A stretch of 11,205 bases of DNA from Bacteroidales bacterium UBA3663 (GCA_002373755.1 DFJU01000114.1:1-11205), one strand, 5' to 3'. Positions 1 through 7,816 are shown, numbered from the stretch's first letter. The notes: generated by a model from the letters alone, not told the origin. Program-made: numbers and translations.

Positions 1-477
1 CTTTGGCACGACGAACAGGCCGTCTGCACCATCTCAAATCCGTGGCCGTGGCACTTGTGGGCGACGTTGGCCGCAATCGGCATCGCATTGACAATCATCG
101 TCATTCGGCATCGTAAAAAAGAGGCGGCAAGGCGAAGGAAAGCGCTATCCGATACAAGAATCGACCCGTTCATGACGCAAGTCGAAGCCGTTGTGCGGAG
201 CAACATGGGCAATGTCGATTTCGGCGTCGAGGCCCTGTGCCGCGAACTGTCGATGAGCCGCATGAACATGTACCGCAAGTTTCAGTCGTCGGCCGACGTG
301 ACACCATCGGAGTACATCCGCCTATACCGGCTGCGAAGGGCATCGGAACTGCTGCGCACGACGTCGAAAACTGTGGCCGAAATAGCCTACGAGGTCGGAT
401 TCACGTCGCCGCAATACTTGGCGAAATGCTTCAAGGAGGAGTACGGAATCACGCCGAAAGAGGCTCGGCAAGGGTGA
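1..477 (+). CDS. Membrane-anchored AraC-family transcriptional regulator, C-terminal part (5' end outside window)
   Basis: The frame is open from base 1, so this is the last 158 residues of a longer protein. A TTG at 55 lies inside the transmembrane segment and is not a credible start. Visible order: a short Trp/Pro-rich stretch (NPWPWHLW, about residues 13-20), a hydrophobic helix (about 17-35), a basic stop-transfer run (RHRKKEAARRRK), then an AraC/XylS helix-turn-helix domain from about residue 54 to the end. The second HTH helix pair carries the family pattern VAEIAYEVGFTSPQYLAKCFKEEYG. In Bacteroidota this Trp/Pro-rich junction typically follows a periplasmic Y_Y_Y sensor domain in hybrid two-component regulators. 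Here only about 20 residues separate the membrane helix from the DNA-binding domain, so histidine kinase and receiver domains are absent. It looks like a one-component membrane regulator. Its target is unknown; control of the neighbouring convergent operon is possible but unproven. Confidence 0.88.
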   Translation, partial: LWHDEQAVCTISNPWPWHLWATLAAIGIALTIIVIRHRKKEAARRRKALSDTRIDPFMTQVEAVVRSNMGNVDFGVEALCRELSMSRMNMYRKFQSSADVTPSEYIRLYRLRRASELLRTTSKTVAEIAYEVGFTSPQYLAKCFKEEYGITPKEARQG

Positions 478-505
478 AAATCCGCGTAGCGGAAAAGAGA
501 CAATA

Positions 506-541
506 AAGGCGGGGAATCAACTGAGATTTCCCGCCTTTTTT
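506..541. terminator. Bidirectional intrinsic terminator between convergent genes
   Basis: A 12-bp stem (506-517 pairing with 526-537, one G-U pair, GGCGGG core) with an 8-nt loop is followed by a T run through 541. It lies 29 nt after the AraC regulator stop and 6 nt after the minus-strand nuclease stop. On the minus strand the hairpin is followed by TTTATTG, so it can probably end both transcripts. Confidence 0.85.
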
Positions 542-546
542 CGTGC

Positions 547-1455
547 TTATTGAAGGTTCCAGCTTGAAAGCTGATATTCGGCTTCGACCTTGGCTTCAAC
601 CGCATCTGGCAAATTGTGGAAGAAGTTGATGCCGGTCAGTTCCTCAAGCTCGTCGATACAGACCGCGCGCTTTGCGATTTCGGTCTTGTCAACGTCGCTG
701 ACCTCGTCGTAGCTGCGATGTTCCATCCAGAAACCGATGGCACTGTAGCTGCCCGACTTGCAGCTGAGCAATGCCATGTAGTAGTACTTCGGCACGGGCA
801 CCGTCTTTCCGTTCGGGCGGGTGATGTAGCCCTCAATCTGGCTGTCTTTAATCGTGCCGCCCTTCACGACGTAGAGCGTGTCGGAGAACGACTCGCTGCG
901 TCCCAAATCCTGCACGTACAGCTCGAAGCCGACCCAATAGAGCTGGTTGAAGGCCGACATCTGAGGCGACATGTTGGTCATGTAGAACGTCTGGCGGTTG
1001 GCCTCCTCGGAGATGAGGCGGTCGTTCGAGGCGCAGAGGTGGCCGCGATCGTAGCCCGAGCCGAAACCGTAGCTGCCCACGTAGAAGCGCGACGGCAGGT
1101 CCGGATCGTCCTGAAAGGCATCGCTGTCGCTGCGGCCGGTGTTCTTCTTGCGGTTGCTGCCATCGAAACGGAAGGCGACCCAACGCGAATGCATCTTGAC
1201 GGTGTCGTAGGCCAAACTGTAGTTCATCACCGTGTCGGTGCTGCCAATCAGGTTGTGCGTGATGAAGAGGTCACCCTTTTGCAGTTCCGGAATCTCGACC
1301 AGGCTGGAGTTGCCCGACACGACCGCGCCCTGGCTCTCCGTGCCGAGACGGATGCCGTCGAAATCGTACAGGATATCGTCGTCGCAGGCAGTCATGGTCA
1401 ATGTTGCAGCCGCCATGACCGATGCGAATCGCGTAGCAAAATAACGTAGTTTCAT
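547..1455 (-). CDS. DNA/RNA non-specific endonuclease (NUC/NucA family), lipoprotein
   Basis: The 302-aa protein begins with a lipoprotein signal peptide ending in LTMTAC (lipidated Cys24). The body is a DNA/RNA non-specific endonuclease of the Serratia nuclease/NucA type. The catalytic signature DRGH is at residues 136-139 (His139 is the expected general base). Asn161, Asn170 (expected metal ligand) and Glu178 follow in NMSPQMSAFN...WVGFE, at spacings that match the Serratia enzyme to within one residue. The active site looks intact. Family members hydrolyse single- and double-stranded DNA and RNA using a divalent metal. Residues straight after the lipid Cys are DDD, which resembles Bacteroidota signals for surface-exposed lipoproteins. 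It is the last gene of the receptor operon, starting 20 nt after the previous stop with no terminator between them. The operon setting suggests digestion of extracellular nucleic acid. Confidence 0.94.
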   Translation of the reverse strand: MKLRYFATRFASVMAAATLTMTACDDDILYDFDGIRLGTESQGAVVSGNSSLVEIPELQKGDLFITHNLIGSTDTVMNYSLAYDTVKMHSRWVAFRFDGSNRKKNTGRSDSDAFQDDPDLPSRFYVGSYGFGSGYDRGHLCASNDRLISEEANRQTFYMTNMSPQMSAFNQLYWVGFELYVQDLGRSESFSDTLYVVKGGTIKDSQIEGYITRPNGKTVPVPKYYYMALLSCKSGSYSAIGFWMEHRSYDEVSDVDKTEIAKRAVCIDELEELTGINFFHNLPDAVEAKVEAEYQLSSWNLQ

Positions 1456-1475
1456 TGCAGATAGTATTTTCAGAT

Positions 1476-3323
1476 TTACTTCAGCGTGACGCTTTCAATC
1501 TCCCACGTTCCGGCCAAATCGGCATCGGACGTATAGACGAACGCAACCTGCACCGACTTGCCCACGTAGGAGCTGAGGTCGGCCGTCGATGTGACGAAAG
1601 TGAATGCCTTGCCGGTCACTTCGCGGGTGCAAGCGAGGTCGGTCCACGTGTCGCCGTCGGTCGAAATCTTGATCGTGGTATAATTCAGCATGTTTTCGGC
1701 CGAATTGAAGTAGTTGCCGCACTCCGACACCTTGAAGACGCCCTCGCCAATGGTGACGGCGGGCGAGATGAGCCAGCTTGTAGCCACATTCTTTGTGCTG
1801 TTCGCGTAGCCCGTAGCCTTGACGCAACCGTATTTCGTGTCGATGTTCCAGATGCTCTCGATGCCGCTCGGAAGCACGTCGTCGTTGACCGTCCAACCGT
1901 CGGGCATAGCCGATGTGAAGCTGTAGGTCGGAGTCTCATCGACTGTCGGCTCAACATCGCTCGATTCTGCCTCGGAATAGATTATAATCTTGGAAATCTG
2001 CGTGTTGTGTGACGATGTCACCTTCAAAGTGTAGCTCGACTGGTTGCGATAGGCATCGGCAATGATGTAGCTGTTTGTCACATTCTGCGCGCCCACGGTT
2101 TCGGTGCTGACGGCCACGTCGCCCACGTAGATATTCTGCTTTACCGATGCCGATGCGCCGCTTGTGCCGACCACCTCAATCTTTGCTACGGTCGATGTGA
2201 ATCCGGAAAGGGTGAGCGTAGATCCCGACTTGCCGAGCATCAGATATCCTCCACTCGACTGGAAGTAGAATGCCGTTGCGGCCGTGAGCGTGCAAGAATA
2301 TCCGTTGTACGTGTAAGTTGTCTCTGCCGTGGTCTTTTCGGTCGTGACATTGAAGCAGTTGGCCGAGAAGTCGAACGTAATCGTGCCGTCGCTGCTCTCG
2401 CCGCCGCCAGTGCTGCCGCCACCCGTCGAAGCCGTCTCGCCGTTGCGATAGACGATGCTTGAACCCGAGGTGAACTCTGGCGTCTTGTTGTTATAGTAAA
2501 CCAATGTGCCATAGACGATTACGGAGTCGCCAGCCTGAAGTTCGTCGGCCGATGTGAACTTGTTGCCGCCCAATCCGTAGCCGCGATAGACCTCAAGACG
2601 GTCGGTCGATGAGCCATCGGCCGAGATGTAGTATGTTGCATTGCCATAGCTGCCCGTATCGACCGACAAATCGCTTGCACACACACGACCCTGCACATAG
2701 ACCTTGTCGCTCGGTGCATTGCCCGCGTAGATCAACTTGAGCGCAGCTGCGGTGTTGTAGGGCGATTCGAGGGTGCCGTTGCCCGACGGTGTGCCTGTCA
2801 CATCGGTGGTGACCTCGGCCACATCGTAGCTTGTGCCGTTCAGATAGGCGATCTTGCTGCCCGAATTGATTTCGTATTTGCTGCTGTAGAGCTGATATGT
2901 GCCGTAGATCACGACGCTGTCGCCCACCTGCAATGCCTGATCGTTGCTGGTGAACTTGTTGCCGCTGGTGTAGTAGCCGCGATAGACCTGCAGCTGCTTG
3001 CCCGTGAGGCTTCCGTCGATCGAGATGTAGTAGTAGGCATTGCCGTATTGCAGGCTGATTGAATCGAACTGGCTGACGCGGCCGCTCACATAGGCATAGG
3101 TGGTGGAGCTGAGCGTACCAGCTGAAACCAAGGCGCAGACTTTTGTCACGCTATATGGGTCGGCCAACGTGCCGCTGCCCGTAGCTGTGGCATCGTCCGA
3201 CGAAGAACTGCTGCCTGAGCCGCTCAAATTGACTTCGTAGGGTGCAGGCACATCCTCGCAGCTCGTTATCGTCATTGAGGCCAACGTCATTGCGGCCGCA
3301 AACAGAGAAAATAGCTTTTTCAT
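1476..3323 (-). CDS. Lipoprotein with two DUF6359-like OB-fold repeats and a choice-of-anchor-J-like C-terminal domain
   Basis: The 615-aa protein starts with a lipoprotein signal peptide (MTITSC, lipidated Cys22) followed by acidic ED and a Ser/Gly linker. Two homologous domains follow, at about residues 50-162 and 181-293. Each opens with GTL..PY and contains V.GRV, YYIS.DGS, VYRGY..GNKFTS, GDSV..YGT and a terminal GS.I.Y.NG. This matches the DUF6359 OB-fold-like family often found beside secreted nucleases in Bacteroidota. After a Gly/Ser/Thr linker (298-312) comes an all-beta segment (about 313-450). Last is a C-terminal domain (about 465-615) with WLISP, STDGDTWT and a final WEIESVTLK, as in choice-of-anchor-J / MAM-like jelly rolls. 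No enzymatic motif is visible. A binding role at the cell surface, perhaps for nucleic acid, is inferred from the OB-like folds and operon. It starts 31 nt after the previous gene's stop. Confidence 0.88.
   Translation of the reverse strand: MKKLFSLFAAAMTLASMTITSCEDVPAPYEVNLSGSGSSSSSDDATATGSGTLADPYSVTKVCALVSAGTLSSTTYAYVSGRVSQFDSISLQYGNAYYYISIDGSLTGKQLQVYRGYYTSGNKFTSNDQALQVGDSVVIYGTYQLYSSKYEINSGSKIAYLNGTSYDVAEVTTDVTGTPSGNGTLESPYNTAAALKLIYAGNAPSDKVYVQGRVCASDLSVDTGSYGNATYYISADGSSTDRLEVYRGYGLGGNKFTSADELQAGDSVIVYGTLVYYNNKTPEFTSGSSIVYRNGETASTGGGSTGGGESSDGTITFDFSANCFNVTTEKTTAETTYTYNGYSCTLTAATAFYFQSSGGYLMLGKSGSTLTLSGFTSTVAKIEVVGTSGASASVKQNIYVGDVAVSTETVGAQNVTNSYIIADAYRNQSSYTLKVTSSHNTQISKIIIYSEAESSDVEPTVDETPTYSFTSAMPDGWTVNDDVLPSGIESIWNIDTKYGCVKATGYANSTKNVATSWLISPAVTIGEGVFKVSECGNYFNSAENMLNYTTIKISTDGDTWTDLACTREVTGKAFTFVTSTADLSSYVGKSVQVAFVYTSDADLAGTWEIESVTLK
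2445..3176 (-). repeat. Internal tandem duplication encoding the two DUF6359-like domains
   Basis: Copy 1 spans about 2838-3176 and copy 2 about 2445-2783, offset by about 132 codons. The similarity persists in the DNA. A 17-nt stretch (GTAGCCGCGATAGACCT on the plus strand) is identical at 2577-2593 and 2973-2989. A 16-nt stretch (GTGAACTTGTTGCCGC) is identical at 2554-2569 and 2950-2965. This points to a fairly recent or homogenised domain duplication within one gene. Confidence 0.8.
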
Positions 3324-3354
3324 ATCGTGTAATTTTATTTTTACAAGGAATTGC

Positions 3355-4311
3355 TTAGTCTTTGATCACGAAGTCGGTCGTGTCGCGCAGGTTGAGCTGC
3401 CACTTGTCGTCGTAGCTGTCGTACGAAAGCACGCCCGACAATTCGACCGTCTTGTCTTTCGGCATTACGATGTGCGACACCTCGTTGCCGGTGTTCGTAC
3501 GCACAATGATCGTCGTGGTGTTGCTGACGAGCTTCAGGGTGCGGTTCACGCCATAGCCGGCATCCTCCAGTTCGCTGCCTGTCGGGGCGAGCGTGGCGGT
3601 ACCGTCGGCCTCGGTGAAGGTGCCGTGTACGGTGGCAATGGTCGGATAGTTGGTCGCTACGCGATTTGCCGTTGCGCGCAGCCAGGCCTCGCCTTCGCTG
3701 GTGGTCAGATCCTTACACTTACATTCGGCCACGGTCGTGTCGGGTGTGCCGATGAGCTGCACATGCTCCTGGAACATCTGCAACGGAATCGGACCGAGAT
3801 TGTGGTTGCCCGACGACGTGAAATACGGATAGCCGATGCGTGGCACGCGGCTGTAGGCACCGACGTAGAGCCCCTTAAGGCTGAGGCGGATGCGCTGGCC
3901 GACAGGATAGAGCGGATAGAGGCACGTGTGCTTCACCTCGACGTCGATAGCCTGGTCGTCGCCCGTTTCGGGGTCAATGCAGCGCACAAGAAGCATCTGA
4001 TAGAGGCAGCCGAACCGGCCGTCGTTGGCACAGATGACACCCTCGATCACGAGGTCGTCTTCAATGAGCGTCTCCCAGTTGGAAGTGTTGCGGCTGTAGG
4101 TGTACGATGCCGGACGTTCGACCTTGCCGTTGTTGCTGCAATAGGTCAACTTGAGCTGGCGGAGGGTGATGTTGGCCTCGGGCAGTTCGACAGCGGATTG
4201 CAGTTGCTCGGCATAGTCCGACGTATCGGGCTCGTCGATGTCGTCGTAGCAGGCGGAAAAGGCAATCAGCGAAAGGATGGCAGTTGCCCCAAGAATTTTG
4301 TACTTATTCAT
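3355..4311 (-). CDS. DUF5689 domain lipoprotein
   Basis: I chose the ATG at 4311 (318 aa) because it gives a clean signal peptide, MNKYKILGATAILSLIAFSA, with lipidated Cys21. An in-frame ATG at 4323 would add four residues and overlap the receptor stop. Acidic residues (YDDIDE) follow the Cys. The rest matches DUF5689: an ITLRQLK opening, an OB-like strand set starting VIEGVICAND (about 88-97), GQRIRLSLKGLYVGAY (about 138-153) and a second beta region closing with VELSGVLS...WQLNLRDTTDF (about 289-314). DUF5689 proteins have no established enzymatic function. They are common in Bacteroidota operons with TonB-dependent receptors and secreted nucleases, and the fold is OB-like. The start is 5 nt after the receptor stop, implying tight co-expression, and it may be a surface partner of the receptor. 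The family call is firm; the role is inference. Confidence 0.88.
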   Translation of the reverse strand: MNKYKILGATAILSLIAFSACYDDIDEPDTSDYAEQLQSAVELPEANITLRQLKLTYCSNNGKVERPASYTYSRNTSNWETLIEDDLVIEGVICANDGRFGCLYQMLLVRCIDPETGDDQAIDVEVKHTCLYPLYPVGQRIRLSLKGLYVGAYSRVPRIGYPYFTSSGNHNLGPIPLQMFQEHVQLIGTPDTTVAECKCKDLTTSEGEAWLRATANRVATNYPTIATVHGTFTEADGTATLAPTGSELEDAGYGVNRTLKLVSNTTTIIVRTNTGNEVSHIVMPKDKTVELSGVLSYDSYDDKWQLNLRDTTDFVIKD

Positions 4312-4316
4312 CGTGA

Positions 4317-7300
4317 TTACCATTTATAGTTAACATTGAGGAAACCGTTCACAGAATTCGCGTAGTAGTACTTCGAGTTGCGCGAGAACTTGTAAGCCTT
4401 GGCCAAGCCCTTCTCCGCTACGTGGGTTCCGTAGTTGCTGTAGTAGTTGTCGTCGCGGTTCTGCTCGTAGCCGCCCGTGCGCAGGTTGGTGTTGTTGGTC
4501 AAATTCTGCACCGAGAGGTTGATGCTCATCGAACGTCCATTGCGCAGACGGATGTAGCGGCCGAACGAGGCATCGAGCATGAAGCCCGGATGGAACTTTT
4601 CCTGCTGTGCGCCATACATACGCTTGAGCTGTCCGGTCGATTGGTCGAAAAGCACGGCTCCGTTCTCGCGGATTTCGGCTTCAGTGACGCTGTAGCATGG
4701 CTCGCCGGCCTCGTTGATGGAGTTGTTTGTGTAGTTGTCCATGATGTTCGTCAGACGGCGATAGGGCGAGAATCCGCAGAAAACGCGGTCGTACCAGTTG
4801 AGGTTGGCCTCGAAGAAATAGCTGTTCACGTTGTATTTTGCGCCGATGTTGAGCGCGGTGAGCGGCGTGCTGCTGACGTGCATTCCCTTGGCCGCAACGC
4901 GCAGGTCCATGCTTTCGCCGGTCACAGGGTTGAGCCATGCGTTGACCGTGGCATTGTCCGCAGCCGTCATGCCTTCGGTGTTGAGCTGAGCGTACGGATT
5001 GTTGGTATAGAGAGCCTGACCCCACGTGCCGAGGGCGTGGATCGAGAGGTTGGACAGAAGCTGATATTCGACGGCAGCCTCGAAACCGTAGTGCCGCTTG
5101 TTGACCTTGCTCATCGTGATGTAGGTGAAGCAGGAATAGGTGTCGTTGAAGAAGGCCGATTGTTCAACCTGATTGTGCATTTCCGCGTAGTAGGCCGAGA
5201 GTTTGCCGCTCAGATCGCCCACACGGAACTGCCATGCGGCATCGGCCGAAAAGATGTCTTCGAGCGACAGATTGTCCACGTAGTTGTTCTGCACACGTGG
5301 AGCAACGAAGGCATTGCGCACCAGCGGAGCCTTTTTCTCCCACGCACCCGACAGGACGAAACTGCTCTGTGCCATCGGCCGCCAAGCTGCCTGTGCCTTG
5401 ATGCCGCCACCCAGGAAACGCGCCCAGCCGGACTTGCCGTATGAGTTGTCGTAGTATGTCCCGTCTTCGTTCTGCACTTGGGCATTACCGTTCTGCATCA
5501 GGCCGTTACGCTGCATCTGAGTCCCGTTGATGAAGGCCTGGCCGTTGGCGCTGAGTGCGCCCTGCTTGAACTCGTATTGAGCCCAAAGCTGTGCAAGTTC
5601 GACCTGCGTCTCGTAGTCGTAGCCGAAACGGTCGCCCACGCCGATCTGTCGGTTCGGATGGCGCAAGTCGTTCTGTGCCTGGATGGAGTTAAGGCCGTAG
5701 TCGCCGGCCGCAAACTTGTCGATGTCGGTGTAGCGCGTTGCTCCGAGCAGGTCGGCCATCGTCTTGTAGTGCATTCCCTTCGTGTCGTTGAGCAGGATGC
5801 CGCCCACCATACGATGGTTCTGGTTGAACGAGTGCGTGTAGGTGCTCGACATTGTCCAGACGCGCTGGTCGTTGTGGCGGCGTTCCTGATAGTAGAGGGC
5901 CTCGCCACCTGCGGCATCGCTCTGGCGGTTCACGTAGTAGAGCCTGTCCCAATCAATCTGACGGGCGGCCTTCGACGATGTCCATTGGTCGTAAAGCAAC
6001 TGGTACTGCTCGACGAGGAACGGATTGGTTGTCAAGTAGTCCTGGTTGTTGATGCTTGCGTCATAGACGTTGAAGACGCTCGACGGCAGGTTCTTGTAGT
6101 AGTCGGGACGCGGGTCGTAGGCCTCGCCCGTAAAACCGAGCGCCGTGCTGCTGTATTTGGCATATTTGAAGCCGAGGTTTGTGACCAGCGATGTGTTGGC
6201 GTCGATGCTCCAGTCCCACGTCAGGATGGCTGTTGGCTCAAAGTCGTTCACTACGCGGGCATTACGCTTCTTGCCGTTCTGGTAGCCCCAGTTTGGGTTG
6301 TAGTAGTGCGAGTTGGCCAGCCAATATGCCTCTTCGGTCGATGCTCCCTGCTGGGCACGTTCCGTCGGTGCGCCGAATGTGACAAAGCTGATGGCATGGT
6401 CGCCGATGCGTTTTTCGGCCGACAGAAGGTAGCTCAGCGAATTGTAGAATGTACCTTCGATGACGCCCTCCTTCGCACCGCGATAGCCGATGGTGCCGCC
6501 GAATGCCCATCCGTTGGACAAGAGTCCGGTGCCGAACGTGTAGATTGCGCGATATTTGTAGTTGCGGTTGCAGAGCGACACGGTCACCTTCTGGCCCTGC
6601 TGGAAACGGCTGGCACGCAAGTTTGTGTTGTCGCCGCCACCGATGCCTACAATGCCGAAATTGTTGTAGTCCGATGCCGATGCACCTTCCTTATTTCGCG
6701 TAGCGTCGTTCATGCCGCCCAACAGGCTGTAGTTGAAACGGCCCATCTCCAGGTCGTTGAACAACAAGCCGTTCAGGTAGCTTGTGGAATACATATTATC
6801 CAACGCGCGCACGCGGAAACGCACCGCACTCCAAGTGAATCCGACGCTCGACAGATAGGGATCGGTGCCCGATGCCGTCACGTTCGATATGGTCTGTGCG
6901 GCATCCATGTCTTCGTCGAGCTGCGATTCGGTGAACGTGAAGTCGCTCGCGTCGTCCATGTCGTCGTCAGCCTCCTTCCACGCAGCCTCTTGGCCGACGG
7001 CCTCCGGCTTTGCGACATCTTGCTGCACGGCCTCGCTCCGTGGCGCACTTTCGGCCTCGGCTTCGACCTTGCTTTCACCCTGCGATGCCATAGCCGGACG
7101 CTGTTCGACGGCGGCCTGCTGCTTCGGTCCATCGGTCAAAGTGGCACTTTCCTGCACTTCCAGTTCCTCATTGCGGCTATCGGCCACATGCACCGGACGG
7201 CTCACTTGACCGCCACCGACGACTGTCTCGTTGGCCGATGTGCCGGTTGCCGACGTGCGCGATGGTGCTGACGTTGCTCTTGTGGCCGATGCCGGGCGAT

Positions 7301-7598
7301 CTGCCGACGAGCCTATACCGGCAGATGCCGATGCCGACGACGGCGACGCACTTGATGTCCGTGCCGAAGCCGACGTGGCCGGGGCCTTGCTTTCGGTTGT
7401 GGCCGATGGAGTTGCATTGGCCGTCGAGACAAAGACTACGCTGTCCCTGTCGTCAACCACGACATACGACTGGTCTTCCGCATCGTCGGCCGATTGAATT
7501 TGGCTGTCGGACGGAGCATCTTCGGTTGTGCTGCACGAGGCAAGGCCGCAACAGATGCCAGCCGACAGAAGCCAGACTTTTATTCCATTAATATTCAT
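4317..7598 (-). CDS. TonB-dependent receptor with atypical lipoprotein-type N-terminus
   Basis: This 1093-aa outer-membrane protein is the first gene of the operon. Residues 237-300 form a plug-like region with FRVRALDNMYSTSYLNGLLF and NDLEMGRFNYSLLGGMNDATRN, a hallmark of a Bacteroidota receptor subfamily that travels with DUF5689 lipoproteins. The remaining 800 residues show the alternating aromatic/polar strands of a beta barrel and include VTFGAPTERAQQGAS and NPNWGYQNGKKRNARVV. The chain ends in NVNYKW, with the terminal aromatic residue expected for outer-membrane insertion. The N-terminus is unusual. A lipoprotein signal peptide (GLASC, Cys22) leads into about 200 low-complexity residues (Ala/Ser/Thr-rich to about 125, then Glu/Ala/Gln-rich to about 215). 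The usual carboxypeptidase-regulatory-like domain is not recognisable. The cargo is not shown by sequence; nucleic acid fragments or nucleosides are inferred from the nuclease genes in the operon. Confidence 0.92.
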   Translation of the reverse strand: MNINGIKVWLLSAGICCGLASCSTTEDAPSDSQIQSADDAEDQSYVVVDDRDSVVFVSTANATPSATTESKAPATSASARTSSASPSSASASAGIGSSADRPASATRATSAPSRTSATGTSANETVVGGGQVSRPVHVADSRNEELEVQESATLTDGPKQQAAVEQRPAMASQGESKVEAEAESAPRSEAVQQDVAKPEAVGQEAAWKEADDDMDDASDFTFTESQLDEDMDAAQTISNVTASGTDPYLSSVGFTWSAVRFRVRALDNMYSTSYLNGLLFNDLEMGRFNYSLLGGMNDATRNKEGASASDYNNFGIVGIGGGDNTNLRASRFQQGQKVTVSLCNRNYKYRAIYTFGTGLLSNGWAFGGTIGYRGAKEGVIEGTFYNSLSYLLSAEKRIGDHAISFVTFGAPTERAQQGASTEEAYWLANSHYYNPNWGYQNGKKRNARVVNDFEPTAILTWDWSIDANTSLVTNLGFKYAKYSSTALGFTGEAYDPRPDYYKNLPSSVFNVYDASINNQDYLTTNPFLVEQYQLLYDQWTSSKAARQIDWDRLYYVNRQSDAAGGEALYYQERRHNDQRVWTMSSTYTHSFNQNHRMVGGILLNDTKGMHYKTMADLLGATRYTDIDKFAAGDYGLNSIQAQNDLRHPNRQIGVGDRFGYDYETQVELAQLWAQYEFKQGALSANGQAFINGTQMQRNGLMQNGNAQVQNEDGTYYDNSYGKSGWARFLGGGIKAQAAWRPMAQSSFVLSGAWEKKAPLVRNAFVAPRVQNNYVDNLSLEDIFSADAAWQFRVGDLSGKLSAYYAEMHNQVEQSAFFNDTYSCFTYITMSKVNKRHYGFEAAVEYQLLSNLSIHALGTWGQALYTNNPYAQLNTEGMTAADNATVNAWLNPVTGESMDLRVAAKGMHVSSTPLTALNIGAKYNVNSYFFEANLNWYDRVFCGFSPYRRLTNIMDNYTNNSINEAGEPCYSVTEAEIRENGAVLFDQSTGQLKRMYGAQQEKFHPGFMLDASFGRYIRLRNGRSMSINLSVQNLTNNTNLRTGGYEQNRDDNYYSNYGTHVAEKGLAKAYKFSRNSKYYYANSVNGFLNVNYKW
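7224..7421 (-). other. Ala/Ser/Thr-rich low-complexity segment of the receptor
   Basis: This stretch encodes about residues 60-125 of the receptor and is dominated by Ala, Ser and Thr with scattered Pro and Arg. At the DNA level it contains irregular GCCGATG/GCCGACG-type runs. It is predicted to be disordered and would act as a flexible linker between the N-terminal anchor and the plug. Such runs may vary in length between strains. Confidence 0.65.
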
Positions 7599-7616
7599 AT
7601 CTTTAGATTGTGAGAT

Positions 7617-7715
7617 TTATACGATTGCAGGATTGAAACATCGAACATGAATTGCCGGTTGCGGCGCATCGGACGACACCAGAAAAACTGATGTAAAAAT
7701 ATTTCCTCTTTTCAT
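7617..7715 (-). CDS. Possible 32-aa leader ORF in the receptor 5' UTR
   Basis: An ATG at 7715 opens a 32-codon frame ending in TAA at 7617, 18 nt before the receptor start. The product would begin MKRGNIFTSVFLVSS and end FNPAIV. It sits wholly inside the predicted long leader of the operon mRNA. It matches no family I recognise and has no clear ribosome-binding site, so it may be a chance frame. The function is unknown. Confidence 0.2.
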   Translation of the reverse strand: MKRGNIFTSVFLVSSDAPQPAIHVRCFNPAIV

Positions 7716-7746
7716 CGATGGGTGTAGTGTTGTGAATATAGGGGCG

Positions 7747-7777
7747 CAAAAGTAAACATTTTTAATGTATAGCCCAA
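7747..7777 (-). promoter_or_regulatory. Predicted Bacteroidota promoter for the receptor-nuclease operon
   Basis: Read on the minus strand, TTG (7775-7777) is followed after 20 nt by TACTTTTG (7747-7754), matching the -33/-7 pattern TTTG...TAnnTTTG of the Bacteroidota housekeeping sigma factor. Transcription should begin near 7740, leaving an untranslated leader of about 140 nt before the ATG at 7598. Confidence 0.6.
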
Positions 7778-7779
7778 GA

Positions 7780-7816
7780 AAATCAGTGTTTTTTATCGCA
7801 GCCGATTTGCTGATTT
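7780..7816. promoter_or_regulatory. Inverted repeat between the divergent promoters, candidate operator
   Basis: AAATCAG (7780-7786) and its exact complement CTGATTT (7810-7816) have centres 30 bp apart, about three helical turns. The left arm lies just upstream of the minus-strand -33 element and the right arm just inside the plus-strand -33/-7 spacer. A dimeric regulator binding here could control both promoters. The arms are only 7 bp and AT-rich, so chance is possible. Confidence 0.25.

Noticed and set aside
616..1449. Long open frame on the plus strand opposite the nuclease gene
   Set aside because: It is the antisense shadow of a clear DRGH nuclease. Its translation is rich in Val, Ala and His without recognisable domains, as expected from GC-rich codons read backwards.
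5478..7271. 597-codon open frame on the plus strand opposite the receptor
   Set aside because: The opposite strand encodes a full-length receptor with conserved family motifs. The plus-strand product has no domain and no promoter. The same applies to the frames at 3472-4329 and 4422-5444.
7224..7421. Possible short tandem repeat array (GCCGATG-like units)
   Set aside because: The units are irregular in spacing and sequence and simply reflect Ala/Ser/Thr-rich coding. They are not a CRISPR or true satellite array.
7713..7720. Perfect 8-bp palindrome CATCGATG in the receptor leader
   Set aside because: It is short and isolated, not positioned on a promoter, and expected by chance at this length.
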